Assembly: GCA_963422465.1 (NCBI GenBank)
Contig: OY730171.1
Span: 4,050,202-4,114,201 of the forward strand
DNA: 64,000 nucleotides
Reading direction: 5' to 3'
Source: Lichina pygmaea
Taxonomy: Eukaryota > Ascomycota > Lichinomycetes > Lichinales > Lichinaceae
This document shows, one piece after another, positions 44,778-56,545 of this stretch. The position numbers and the translations under genes are program-made. The stretch's first letter is position 1. Every line of letters begins with the position of its first letter. The notes beneath the pieces were generated by a model. That model had not been told where the DNA came from. It did no database searches and worked only from the letters and a program-made list of their open reading frames with translations.

Positions 44778-47072
44778 ATGTCGGGTGGGGAGGAACCAGA
44801 GCCGTTTGTCCCCTCCGATATGGACACTCTGCTGTATGTCTCCTTCTTCCATGAAAGACGTATCTCGGTGGATTCCCGAGTCCCGCTGCTCAAATGGTCG
44901 AGACATGATGATGATACGCGCAAGATGGACTGATACCACAATCGCTCCTCTAGAACGGCGGAGCTGGCCGCCAAGACCCCTCGGTTTCGGCGCAAGTCCA
45001 GTACCTATGTCGACGCCATCCATGACCTGCCAGAGAAGCAGGAGCTGGCTCCGGCCCAGCTCTACAGTACCGAATCTGGCCGCCTCTTTCATGCTGGAAG
45101 AATCGTCATAGCGACGGTCGGCTTGCCCGCAAGAGGAAAGACGTACGCTCTACGTCCAAAGCGCTGTCCCAGGCCGACATGACTCTCCCCGTGACGCTGA
45201 CACGTTGCATTCGATGACTCCATAGTCACATATCGGTGTCTTTGGCGAGATATCTCCGATGGTATGCCACCTCTCCAGCAAGCTTCGGACGCCACCGTCA
45301 TTGTTCTGTGCTGACCGCCGATCCGCGTTGATGCAGGCTTGGGGTAAAAACAAGAGCTTTCCATCTAGGCGACTATCGAAGGGCCACTGCTGGCCCCGGG
45401 AAGGACCTGCCGGACGACTACTTCTTCGTGAACGGTACAGCTTCGGGCCCGCTCGACTCGACGGGAGAGCAAGACTGCTGACGTGGGAGCTCCAAGCCTC
45501 GGCCTCGTCGGTTTTACTTCGCCAGAAGGTGCTCAAGAAGTGCAGAGAGGACATCTACCATTTCCTCGACAACGAAAACGGACAGGTGGCCATCTATGAC
45601 GCTGTCAATCCGCTGTCTGCTGGCCGAAAAGCATTGGCTAAAGAATTTGCGAAGCGTGACATCCTGGTGCGGATACTTCGTCGAATTCTCGCGTCCCTCC
45701 AACCTTCATCCAGCTCGACGTTTCTGTGCGAGTCTCGCTGGCGAGACATGGCTCTGACCCTCTCTCTAGACTCTGTTCATAGAATCTGCCTGCAATGATG
45801 AGAAGATCATTGAGGAGAACGTCCGCAATGTCAAGATCTCCTCGCCAGACGTACGTATCCCCCAAGTTAAGGTTTGAGATCTTCAACTCACCGCCTCTAG
45901 TACGTTGGATGGGACTCCCAAGAAGCCGTCAAACATTATCTCTCTCGAATAGCCGCCAAGATACCGCACTTCGAGACGATGGAAGAAACGAGTCTCAACT
46001 ACGTCAAAGTGAGCTCCCAATCGACGCCTGGGCTACATTCTCTGACTCTACCAGATGATGAATGCTGGGGAGCGGTTCACGATCAACAACTGTGGGTTTG
46101 GATACCTTGCTCATCGGATAGTATTCTACCTACTTAACATGCACATCAAATCACGATGCACCTACTTTGTCCGCGTAAGCACTTCTCACGACGATGCCGC
46201 TTGCTTTTCGGCATGGAACTAGATCCTCTAATTCTCTGGTCCTAGGCTGGAACTTCCGACGAGTATGATTCTTACAAGACAGATGCTTCCCTGTCCGAAG
46301 AGGGAAGACGCTACGCTAAGATCATGAGCGAGACCCTCCTCCGCCACCGCAAGGAAGAGCGGGAAGCCTTGATCGCCGAGGGCGGTTCGGATGCCTCTCT
46401 CAAACCGCTCACCATATGGACCTCAACCCGGTGCAGGACGATGGAGACGGCAAGTTATCTGCAGAACTGCGGCTACAAGGTCCGCCAGCGATCGCAGATG
46501 AGCCAGTTAAACCCAGGTGTCTGTGAAAGACTATCCGAGGCCGAGCTACGACGGACGTATCCTGAGGAAGTGGCCAAGCACGAGGCGGATCCATATCATC
46601 ATCGATATCCACGTGCCGAGGCAAGAACTCAATGCATCCTTACCTTTTTGCTTGCTGATTCTGATGATGCCCCAGTCATATCACGATCTGGCAGTTCGTC
46701 TGGAACCTATCATCCTCGAGCTTGAACGCGAGCGGAACGACGTCTTGCTGATCGCGCACGAGAGCGTCTTGCGGGTGCTGTACGGGTACCTCATGGCGTG
46801 CAACGCCGCCGACATTCCGAATCTCACATTTCCCAGGAACGAGATCATCGAAGTAAGCTCCGTCTGCTCCAGCCCAAGAGATGCGAGCTGATCGCGACCA
46901 GATCATCCCCGCCAGCTACAATAACCACGCCAAACGAATCTCAATACCAGACCTTCCGGATTCTATCGTCCCCGATTCACCAGAGGACATCAAGATCCCG
47001 GTCATCATACATGGAAGCATCTCGCCCATCAACGGTATCTCGACGCCGGTGGAGCCTGTTGAGACAGCATGA
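44778..47072 (+). CDS. 6-phosphofructo-2-kinase, bisphosphatase domain lacking its catalytic His
   Basis: Cytosolic enzyme making fructose-2,6-bisphosphate, the activator of glycolytic phosphofructokinase. 526 aa in 11 exons (44778-44833, 44954-45142, 45226-45261, 45337-45434, 45497-45666, 45770-45850, 45901-46008, 46055-46174, 46246-46620, 46676-46852, 46902-47072). The kinase domain has Walker A GLPARGKT (75-82), RAFHLGDYRR, DDYFFVN, VLLRQKVLKKCREDIYHFL and QVAIYDAVNPL. The phosphatase-like domain has FVRAGTSDEYDSYKTDASLSEEG, WTSTRCRTMETA and LIAHESVLRVLYGY. The RHG triad of active bisphosphatases reads RAG (Ala about 287), so a kinase-only enzyme is inferred, as in yeast Pfk26, where Ser replaces His. 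Intron 4 uses an AAG acceptor. Intron 9 (46621-46675) is GC-AG. The first exon is a reasoned choice. Confidence 0.93.
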
Positions 47073-47477
47073 GCCCCGCTGGCGCCGTGTGCGCCTTACT
47101 GTAGTGACACATTGTGCAAAAGGCGAATGTGGGAGGTGCGCCGCAATCCAAATCAGGAGAGACGAGAGTTTGAGTTTCGAGAGAAGCAGCGGTGCTCTGC
47201 ATCAGCGTAGCTGGGCGGAAGTATCTACAACTTCCATGAACAAATAGATGCACAACAGATGTTTGGGACGCAAGCTCTGCAGAGTTCCATTCTGACCTCA
47301 AAGTATATTCGCTGGTGGATACTGACAGTAGCTCTTATCGAATGGACCTCTCTCCTGTTCCCAGCAACGGCTCTCAAGAGCTCTTGCTACACAATGAGAA
47401 TATCATCCGAGGCGTCAGATCGATTAAGGTGGCGTCCGACACTGATGTTACCAACGCGGCAAAGCATTCGGAGGTCG
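47073..47477. other. Spacer between convergent phosphofructo-2-kinase gene and URM1
   Basis: 405 bp of 3' flanking DNA. The frames across it are short and one plus-strand frame (47315-47497) is a shadow of the URM1 last exon. Nothing else is seen. Confidence 0.6.
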
Positions 47478-47920
47478 TCATCCACCGTGTAAAGTAGATA
47501 CAAAAATTATGTTATCCTTCGACTGAAGCTGATACTGTTCTTCGCCCTCGAGCTCCCAATCGGCGTCGTTGATCAAAACCAGTATCCCTGGTCTCCTGTG
47601 CGTCGCCAGCGTGAGTCAAGAAGAATATACCGGTGGGAAGCCGCAGATTACAGCAATACGCACACGGCATCGTCGATCACAAAGAACTCCCTTCGTTGAT
47701 CTGTCATCACATGATCGCACAAGTAGCGCACCAGAAAGCCAGCGGTGACAGGCCATCCGGCATCGTCCGTTGCGGGGAGTGAGAGTTGATGGCTTTTTCG
47801 ATTGTCGAAGAGCATCTCGAGACCACCGCTGCAGACACCATAAGAAGCCGTTCGAGGGACCATCAAGGGGGCAGAAGCTTACGTGAACTCTACTGAGATG
47901 GAAATGGAAGGCGCCGGCAT
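47478..47920 (-). CDS. URM1: Ubiquitin-related modifier URM1
   Basis: Ubiquitin-fold sulfur carrier for 2-thiolation of wobble uridine in cytosolic tRNAs (with Uba4 and Ncs2/Ncs6), and a protein modifier (urmylation). 106 aa in three exons (47920-47883, 47828-47664, 47595-47478; introns 54 and 68 bp). The sequence runs [20 protein letters not shown], then [38 protein letters not shown], and ends [10 protein letters not shown]. The C-terminal Gly-Gly is the residue pair activated by Uba4 and is exposed directly before the stop codon. Length and every landmark match the family. Reading frames on the plus strand over this locus are shadows. It is head to head with ELP2. Confidence 0.97.
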
Positions 47921-48104
47921 ATCCGACGAGTCTGTCGTCATCGCTGCGACTGGCTGGCACCGCGCAACGGGGGTTTGAGGAATATATGTGGTCGAAGCTC
48001 CCGCGATCACGATATGGTTTCGAGTAGAGCTGTTGGTACAGGTCTAGTTATCCCAAAACTTTGACACACACAATCTTCAACTGGTGGCTCCAGTCGAACC
48101 GACA
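47921..48104. promoter_or_regulatory. Divergent promoter shared by URM1 and ELP2
   Basis: Only 184 bp separate the two start codons, so transcription of both starts must be driven from here or from inside the neighbouring leader. No TATA box at a standard position or known factor motif stands out; a TATATG lies near the middle (about 47984). Confidence 0.6.
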
Positions 48105-51100
48105 ATGTTACCCCAGATCAGCTCGAACTTCATTGCCGCTGGCGGAAACAGGCATCCAGCGGCAGCAGACTGGGATGCAGTATCAGGACTGGTAGCGTTC
48201 GGTGCCGATAAGAACATCGCTCTGTGGGATCCATTGGTAAGGACCTGGCCTGTCTTCGTTCTGGCGCATGCTGACTCAGGCATGCAAGGACAGGGAACAG
48301 CGAGGCATTCGGGCATTGCTCAGCGGTCATACAGATCAAGTGACAGTGGTCAAGTTCTACAGCCATGCATCGCTAGACTGCCAGTATATCATCAGCGGAT
48401 CTGTCGATCAAAGCATCCGGCTTTGGAGAGTGAATTCATCGCATCCTGAGCTGTCTTGCCCCGTGTCTGTAGTTACAGACTCGCAAAAGACCATCAATGC
48501 CATCTGTGCGGATCCTGATTCCGCTATCTTTGTCTCGGGGTCGGCCGATGCTAGGCTCGACGTCAGAAGAATCACATTCAGCGATGATGGCGGTGTCATC
48601 ATCTCATTGTTGCAGACCATCGGCGTCGCACCGCGCTTCTTCCCGTTGGCACTGGCACTGGCCCCTCTCCAAGCCGCCACCTCATCGCTGATCCTCGCGG
48701 TTGGAGGGACCAAGACCATAATCCAAATATACGTGGCGCAAGATGCTGGAGGTCACCTTGAGTTTACGCTTCAGGCCACTTTGACCGGCCATGAGGGCTG
48801 GATACGCTCTCTTACTTTTGTCTCCGTCAGACAGGATGCCGATGCCGATCTTCTACTGGCGTCAGCAAGTCAAGACAAGTACGTCCGTCTTTGGCGTGTT
48901 CGTCAAGGTGGCGAGCTTCCCTCTGCGACTGCAGCTACTACCGATCTTGCTTTGGGTGTTCTGGGAAGGTCGCTCTCGAACAAGGCCCATCGTCTGCGAG
49001 CGAGTGAAAAGTCATACTCTATGACGTTTGAAGCCTTGCTGCTCGGCCATGAGGACTGGATATATGCCACTTCATGGTCCAAGCATGAGAATCGACTACA
49101 GTTGGTCTCGGCGTCAGCAGACGGCTCGCTAGCTATATGGGAACCTGAGAGTTCTTCAGGGGTCTGGGTCTGCCTTACACGCCTTGGCGAGATCGGTGGA
49201 CACAAAGGGGCAACAACGGCAACAGGGAGCGCAGGAGGGTACTGGATTGGCCATTGGTCACCTGACGGCAAGTCTTTGATCAGTCTGGGCAGAACGGGAG
49301 GATGGAGGTTATGGAAGCATGACGACGATGGGGGCCGGTGGTTGCAACAGCCGGGCATCAGTGGGCATGTCAAAGCCGTCACTGGAATCTCATGGGCGAC
49401 AGATGGGAGCTACCTCTTGTCTACAAGGTAAGATGACAAGGGAACACAGTCGCGTTGTTTGTGCTAATCGCGAAAGCAGCTCGGACCAGACAACTAGACT
49501 ATTCGCGAAATGGATACGTGGCAGTATGCACGCATGGCACGAGCTTTCCCGGCCTCAGATCCATGGATATGACCTGAACTGTATAGACACTCTCGGCACC
49601 TCGCAGTTTGTCAGCGGTGCCGATGAGAAGCTACTTCGGGTGTTTGCGGAGCCTCGAGCGGTTGCCCAGGTGCTGCGAACCCTCTGCCGTATAGAGGGCC
49701 ATGACGAAGATAGTCTGCCTGACGCAGCTGGCATCCCAGCACTGGGCTTGTCAAACAAGTCCATACCAAACACACTGGATGAGGAGAAGACAAGTGACGA
49801 CGCGGTCACGACAGCGGGCGATCGAGCAGACAATGGAGCAGCCCCCTCTCAGCCCTTGCAACCGAACCAACCACCAACAGAAGACCATCTCGCGCGGCAG
49901 ACATTGTGGCCTGAGCGAGAGAAGCTCTACGGGCACGGATTCGAGATATCGACGTTGGCAACCAGTCACGATGGCACACTGGTGGCCACAGCCTGTCGAG
50001 CGAGCTCGGTCCAGCATGCTGTCATAAGACTTTACGAGACGCAGGGATGGCGCGAGGTGAAGCCGGCTTTGACGGCACACAACCTGACAGTCACTCGCCT
50101 GCGCTTCTCCGACGACGATCAGTACCTCCTCAGCGTTGGGCGAGACCGACAGTGGTTCTTGTTCAAGAGGGACATGCAAGATCGACAGCTGTATGGGAGC
50201 TTTGCGCACAATTCCAGGGGACATGGTCGCATGCTGCTTGACGCAGCATGGGCTCCGAATGGAAGCGGGTGCGAAAGGATGTTCGCGACAGCGGGGAGAG
50301 ACAAACTGGTCAGTGCGTCGACTAAAGCGCAGACGCTGTTGTCCTTGCACCCCTTTCAGCCTATTTCGAAATCCTGCTTACGGAACGAGACAAACAGATC
50401 AAGATCTGGCAAATCTCAGTGGACGAGCACGACGCGCAAACTGCAGATGTTTCCTGCAGAGCAGCCATACCAGCGTCGTGCGCCGTCACCGCCGTCGCCT
50501 TTTTGCATTCGCCGCGCAGCAACGACGCCATGTACCTCGTAGCCGGCTTCGGAGACGGCTCGCTATCGCTCTACACCATCGCGAATCGCATTCTTCCACG
50601 GCAGCTTCACTCTCACACCAATCCCTCCGGCCTCTCCCCTCGACAAAAGCAGCAAGTACAAGACGACCAAGATCCCTTCGTTTCTCCCGCCCTGGTCTTC
50701 CCAAGACATCTCACGCCCTCGGGAGCGATCACGCAGATGGCACGTCGGCCGCGGCCGTCGCACATGCGCAGCGAGCCATATCGACGTCCTTCTCCATCTC
50801 CGTCTTCGACACCAGTCTCCGTTCTCCGAGACGGCGCCGAGAGAGCGGACATCCGTTCGTCGCAGAGTCACGGCAGCAACGCAGCTCCCTTCAGTGCCAC
50901 GGCAGTCACGGGAGGGCAAGACCAGGCCGCTGTGACAAAGTCTGCTCCTGCGCAGGATAATGGACCTGGCCGTGTCCCCGCCGAGGAGAAACCAGATGAG
51001 CAATGGCGACAATACAAAGAAGAACGCGGGAGGAACAGGAAAGACGTGGCCGCTACTGCTATTGCTAATGATGATAGAGGTAATAGTGACGGCGATGGCG

Positions 51101-51291
51101 CTGCTGCTTCTGCTGCTGCTTCTGCTGCTGATCATGATGATCATGATGATCGTGATCGTGATCGTGATGACGACGACGACGACGAAGACGACGACGACGA
51201 CAAGGACGACGACAGAGATGGACACGTCGAAGAACTGGCCGTCGCGAGCGACGACGGCTCCGTCAGGATCTACTCCATCAGAACGCAGTAG
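48105..51291 (+). CDS. ELP2: Elongator complex subunit 2 (ELP2), WD40 protein with low-complexity insert
   Basis: Scaffold of the Elongator complex, which starts mcm5/ncm5 modification of wobble uridine in tRNA. 997 aa in four exons (48105-48236, 48289-49427, 49480-50308, 50398-51291). Two WD40 propellers: repeats include LSGHTDQVTVVKF...YIISGSVDQSIRLW, LTGHEGWIRSLTF...DKYVRLWRV, LLGHEDWIYATSW...ASADGSLAIWEP, ISGHVKAVTGISW, LYGHGFEISTLATSHDGTL and FSDDDQYLLSVGRDRQWFLF. The C-terminal repeat (YLVAGFGDGSLSLYTI) is separated from the final VEELAVASDDGSVRIYSI strand by about 180 residues of Ser/Pro, Gln and then Asp-rich low complexity. That makes the protein longer than typical Elp2 (about 800 aa). 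Intron 1 could end at TGCAAG (48288) or nine bases earlier at CAG; both keep the frame. Confidence 0.93.
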
Positions 51292-51635
51292 CTCTAATCT
51301 ACATGTTGCCCTCTCCCTCCCTCCCCCCCTCCCCCCCTCTCCTCCCTTCGAGATCTGTCCCTCGTCTCTGCCGTCTACGTATCTCTAGTCAATTATCCTA
51401 TAGAGCTACAGTAGGAGTACAGGGCCTACTTTGGTCACACCTTCAAGCACGCATGTGGCCTTCAAGCACGTATGTCAACCTCCAGGACGTATGCCACCTT
51501 AAGTACACATGCCACCTTAAGTACACATGCACATAGGCGTTCATTACGCATCCTCTCTGATAAGCACGTACTGTACTATATGCCTCGATCACGCATCTTC
51601 TTGGATATAGCCAGATCCCAAGTCCCATGCCAGAT
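51292..51635. other. Spacer between convergent ELP2 and CAF16
   Basis: 344 bp. Just past the ELP2 stop is a C-rich run (about 51310-51345). Short direct repeats of the type CAAGCACG.ATGT and CCACCTTAAGTACACATG occur at about 51445-51530. No gene. Confidence 0.65.
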
Positions 51636-51870
51636 TCAACTCGGGCCCCCCGTCTCCCTCGTCTTCGTCTCGCTGCCATATCCCCCGATGCCGTGCGTCG
51701 ACCCGTACGTCTTCCCCTGCGACGGCTGGTTGCGCGGGCCGCGTTCGCGCAGGTCGTCCGTCAGCCAGTGCATGACTAGGTCTCCCAGGTCGAATTTCTC
51801 GGTTGGCGACTGGGATGTTTGCGGGGGTGCTGGTGATGCTGGTGATACTGCGGCTGCGTCGGTTGGGATT

Positions 51871-51913
<43 letters not shown>

Positions 51914-53149
51914 GCTGCTCGTGTTGCTTCGTTCCCTCGACGGTATGGTCCTTGTCAACGGACGCTGATGATGGTGCGTTGTTGGCGCGGGTGCTGCTGT
52001 TACTGGTGATGGAATTGGCAGGCGACTGTGTCTTGCGAGCTCCCAGTTCCGTCCATGTCGATGTCGCTCCCCATTGCTTGACTCGTCCGAGCGCCATGTG
52101 CACCAGATGCGTCGGCCACTCGGATAGACCGTCCATAATATGCGACGCGTAGACGACGGTGGGCTTGCGTCTGCGCGAGGCTCGTTCACCGCTGCCGGTG
52201 CTGCGGCGGTCCTGCCCTCCACGGATCACCGTGCCCGTATCGCTTTCCGTCTCCGTCTCCGTCTCCGTCTTCAACCACTCGAGAAATCGTCGTCGACTGA
52301 GCAGGTCGAGATCGACCGTAACCTCGTCCAGCAGGAGAATGTCCCAGGGCCGCAGCAGGCCCATGACGAGCTGCACACGTCGCCGCTCGCCGTCGCTCAC
52401 GGCATGTAGGTGCCATCGCAGGTCGACGTCGAGAATTCGAACCAGCTCGTCACGACGAGCCGGGTAGGCATCGCCGCCGACCGACGACAACAGCGTCGGC
52501 ACCGAGATGTCGGACTGCACGATCGGATTCAGCACCCATTCGAGCCCCAGGTACGTGATGCCCGTCAAGTTCTCTTTGAACGGATCGAGCCCGTTGATCG
52601 TGATGGACCCGGCCGGCGCGAGCCGCTTGCCGGAGAGCAGCCGGAGTAAGGTGGTTTTGCCGGCGCCGTTGGCTACAGTCCATGGTCGACGGAGACAGGT
52701 CGAGTGTAAGGGCTCATGTCTCTAAGAGTTCTGAGATATTTGGAAGCTGTTTTCGTTTCCTCTTGTTGAAAGAAGTCGTGTGTAGCTGCTGTAGGGGGGG
52801 GACGGGCGCGGATACATCAATTGGGGAAGAGACATGCGCGTCAATGTTAAATATGCGCGCTTGGCTGCGATAGCCCTGGACGATATACGAGGTCGAACAG
52901 TGACATACCTCCGATCAACAGCGTCCGACTCCCAGCCGGAAAGCTCAGGTGAACGTCCTTCAGTCCCGAGGTCCCGTCGGGGAAAGCGTAGCTCAGATTG
53001 CGCACTTGGATCGATGGCGGCGTCTGATGAGTGGCTTCTTCACGGCCTGGCATAGGCTCTGGCGCGACCATTTGGCCGTCTGGATGTTGATCCCCGACCA
53101 TGACGGTTCTAGGAAGATAATGTCGCGTTGAATAATACCGCTTCGTCAT
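51636..53149 (-). CDS. CAF16: CAF16-type soluble ABC ATPase (CCR4-NOT associated)
   Basis: Single-domain ABC protein without membrane segments; in yeast Caf16 associates with the CCR4-NOT complex. 425 aa in two exons (53149-52909 and 52672-51636), joined by a 236-bp intron that splits Walker A ([14 protein letters not shown], residues about 80-88). [20 protein letters not shown] precedes it. The family blocks [35 protein letters not shown] and [13 protein letters not shown] follow. The ABC signature is [11 protein letters not shown], Walker B is [12 protein letters not shown], and the H-loop region is [11 protein letters not shown]. An acidic (TE)n stretch interrupts the domain after FLEWLK. 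A long tail with Ser/Thr and a run of about 13 Gln follows, and it ends Gly/Arg-rich. A later ATG (53101) would remove 16 N-terminal residues. Confidence 0.92.
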
Positions 53150-53637
53150 GAAATGGTGGGTGTGGTGGGGTGTGTGTTGACGTCATCAAATTGGAGCGGG
53201 TAAAGTGCTCCGAATTACGAAGTACGACTGACAGCTTACCACGCACAGCGACGCTTAAGTACGCAATATCAAGCAGTATCGACGCTTGACTACGTAAACT
53301 CAGTCTCCTTTTCGACGTTGTTGAGCTACAGTACCGAATGGTATAAGTAGCAGGGTCACAAAGATCAAAAGACTACGTATTTCAGAACACATGTCAGGGG
53401 GGCTGGTCGAAGTACGTACATACGGTACGTCCATACCATGCGTCAGTCGGCCCCTTGGACGACTTTAGGGGCTGATTGCTTTCGGATGTCTACTCTTACT
53501 CCGTGACTCCTAACTTACATCTCAATGAGTCGTTTCATGCATACATCTTCCTTCTCCATGTCTACTACCAGAGGTATACGTCTCGCACGTCCTGTCTCTC
53601 CCTCGTCCTACTCGCAGGACACACCAGCCACTGCAAC
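53150..53637. other. Divergent intergenic region between CAF16 and the F-box gene
   Basis: Promoters of both genes. It contains GTAC-type palindromes near 53412-53430. The F-box reading frame is open upstream to 53476 but has no ATG there. Confidence 0.5.
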
Positions 53638-55075
53638 ATGGCTTCTGCGCTCTCTCAACGACCCAATGAGATTGTGTTTCCTGTAAGGGAGTCCACCAGG
53701 GAAAGGCAGCCGTCCGTGGCGCACCTGCCCTATGATATCTGGATCGACATCATCGCTGTGCTAGCCGACGACAAACAGACCCTGTCACAGCTTGCGTTGC
53801 TGTCAAGAGGGCTTCACGGCTTCGTCATGCCTACTCTATACCAGCGTATTGATCTAGAAGCGACCCGCAGGAGAAATCAGTCCCGCGAACTGCACAAGAG
53901 TCAGGGCCGCCTTCAACACTGGTCTCGAGGCAGATTTGATCCAGCCGCTTGCGTGAAAGCTATTCCGTCCAGGAGTCCATTTTTTCTCTTCCTCCGCACT
54001 GTCAAAAACAGGCCAAGCCTTGGAGAACTAGTCCAAACGGTTAAGCTTACTAGACCAGACAAGGATGAATTCGTCGATGCTGCTGTCAACTTGCTCCTCG
54101 AGAAGCTGCCACGCCTTCGAAAGCTTGGTCTTGACGCGCAATGGATTAACATAGACTATAGGGCTACATTTCTCAAACACAACCCCATGAATTTACTTCG
54201 ACATGTGGAATTGATCCGCATCGGCAGAGAGAGCAACCTTCTGCGCACACTTCTGCAGCGGTGCCACATAGAGAGTATCACGGCGCAGGGGAGCCGTCTT
54301 CGATTGCTGATGCTGGATTGCACTACACACAACATGTCATCACTGCTTACTCTTAAAATCTTACATGAAGATCAACACAACGATGTTGAAGAGAGTGAAT
54401 TGGAAAGGCTTCTGACTTGGCCTCGCGCTCTGGAGCGACTTCACTGCAGCTTCCCCTCAGGAAAGGACTGGAAGCCTTGGACATTAGAAGTCTCAAATCC
54501 CACCATGCTGGGACAGGTCCTGCAACCTGTTGCACACTCGTTGAAGGAGCTGAAGCTGGACTGCAATCGTTCGGCTGGCATGGCATCAAATGGAACCCGA
54601 CTAGATTTGAGTGATGGGTTTCCCTGCCTCCGTGTCTTGCAGATTCCAGCGTTTTGTCTGTTTGCAGCCGAGACGCCTGGAGTCACTCGGAATGGGACAT
54701 ATGAGCTACTTCCACCAACACTACAAGAGCTACAGGTAAGTTGGACTATTGTGTCGCTAGGATCAAGTGATGTTATTAGAATCTGGCTAAGCCCTCTTAT
54801 CGATCCAGGTGCTTTTCACCAAGGGCTGGGGTATGTTCTATGTCGGGGGCAGGGCGGGGATGAACTACCGGAAGGAACGTCGCATGGCGGCGGAGGATCC
54901 AGCCACTTACCAGTGGCTCACAGAGATAGCCCGATACAAAACCACTAGATTCTCGAGCCTGAAGCGGGTTGCAGTTGTGGAGGAAGGCGGTAGAGGCATG
55001 TGGACTGCATCAAAGACAGTCAAGGCACTCTTTGATACGGCTAGTATCGCTTTAGACGTGCGACTGAGGGACTGA
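53638..55075 (+). CDS. F-box-like protein with leucine-rich-type C-terminal region
   Basis: 454 aa in two exons (53638-54735 and 54809-55075; 73-bp intron GTAAGT to CCAG). After a short N-terminus, residues about 30-75 (VAHLPYDIWIDIIAVLADD, then QLALLSRGLHGFVMPTLYQRI) match an F-box followed by its usual extension. The rest has leucine-rich, helix/strand-alternating segments (LGELVQTVKL, LPRLRKLGLDAQWI, LLRHVELIRIG, LKELKLDC, FPCLRVLQIPAFCLF, LPPTLQELQVLF). This suggests a substrate adaptor of an SCF ubiquitin ligase, but the substrate is unknown. A further frame at 55145-55509 could be an additional exon; no good splice joint was found. Such F-box proteins expand and diverge fast in filamentous ascomycetes. 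Confidence 0.75.
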
Positions 55076-56545
55076 GGGAAGAAAGTCGAAACCACGAAGA
55101 GTGAAGGTCTCCTGAGCCGGCAAGTGGACACACCGATCAGATCTACCGTGTTCCTGAAAGCTCTTCTCGCAGAGCGAGATTCGACCGACATCTGACCCTC
55201 AAGCCCTTTCCCACTGATCCGCGAGACGAGACAAGCACGCTGCCACAGCTGCCCATCATCCTCTACCAACAGATCTGGCTATCCTACCTCATCGACAAGA
55301 ACGGGGTGCGAGTGACGGAGGCAAAGCATCGGGAGCCTGCTGGTCAAAGTAGCAGTCACCTACGCAGTCTCGCGGTGGCTCATTTGAGGCTGACGTCTTC
55401 TTCCTGCACCCGGGCGGCGGCGATGGCGGCGACGACAACGAGGACGGCGACAATACCAACGGCGACAGGTGGAGAGCGAAGAGACGTTCACCTGGGGAAA
55501 GGGGGATGAGCTGAAGTGATCAATCATGTCTACGTGTCCCTGGTGGTTGAACACACCGAACAGCCAACGATGGCGGTAGACTTACTGTCATTCTCATACG
55601 TATCTCAACGTCTTTTTTGAATCTGCCGTCGTCCAAGAGTCAGGACAGCAGTGCCTCTCTGCCTGGCCCACTGTGCGATCATGTGGGAAGGTTGTTCATT
55701 CTATGAAGATGTTTCTATACTCTTAACCCATACCAAGCCAAGCCAAGCCATGCCACAACAAGAATGTCAATTCCTCATTCTATACCAACATCAACAACAC
55801 AAAAGGAAACCCCTCCCCCTCCTCTCTCCCTCTCTCCCTCTCCCTTCCTGCTTCACCAATGCTAAAGACACCAAAGTCATCAAGCGTAAGAAGATGATTG
55901 CACTGCATACAACCATTCCAATCGACGAAACTCTTTTTTTTTTGTTCCTTCTTTTCGTTAATCCTTGACATCTATACCGGAAAGTTGTGATGTGAAAAGA
56001 TGGATCGTTTTCATCGACTTGATAAAAGAAGTAAAAATAAAAAATAAAAATAAAAAAAGGGTTTGGAGGATGGGATGTTGATGAGCAAGTGATGATGACC
56101 AAAGCGATGATGAACGACCATGGCGATCAATGCTTGATGGGGAAAGAAATTCATGTGGCTGGAGCGAACATGGCTCGAGGGAAAGAAATGAGAATTGAAG
56201 AATGCGCACATGAGCCACGCGTGAACCGGCATGCGAGGTTGAAAGTCGTTGTTGTGACGACGATGATGGTGGAGATGGAGATGGAGAGCGCATGGAGTGG
56301 GGCAGGATAGATGTGAGCAAGTCCGTTGAAATGCAGGCCCGGTTCGGCACGCTTGAATTTGTTTGGGCGGAGACAGCGTCCATCCAGCCTTTTTATCGTC
56401 GCAAGACGGTCGTTTGCTCTCGCATGACGGGCCAAGAGGTAGTCGCCCCTTGTGAAGCGTCTGCGGCTGGCTGTTCCCTCACCGCCCCGAGCTACGGCAC
56501 AAGTCAGACTTCCTGGAAAACGACGCCGGTCGAGATGCGCACTTC
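55076..56545. other. Intergenic DNA, one unexplained frame
   Basis: A plus-strand open stretch at about 55174-55509 reads with plausible amino-acid usage (PQLPIILYQQIWLSYLIDKN) but has no clear start; it may be a lost or unmodelled 3' exon of the F-box gene. The remainder is low-complexity (A-rich around 56030-56060, CT-rich around 55815-55850) with no gene. Confidence 0.45.

Noticed and set aside
47259-47497. Two small plus-strand frames near 47.3 kb
   Set aside because: They lie in 3' flank and opposite the last exon of URM1, which is unmistakable on the minus strand.
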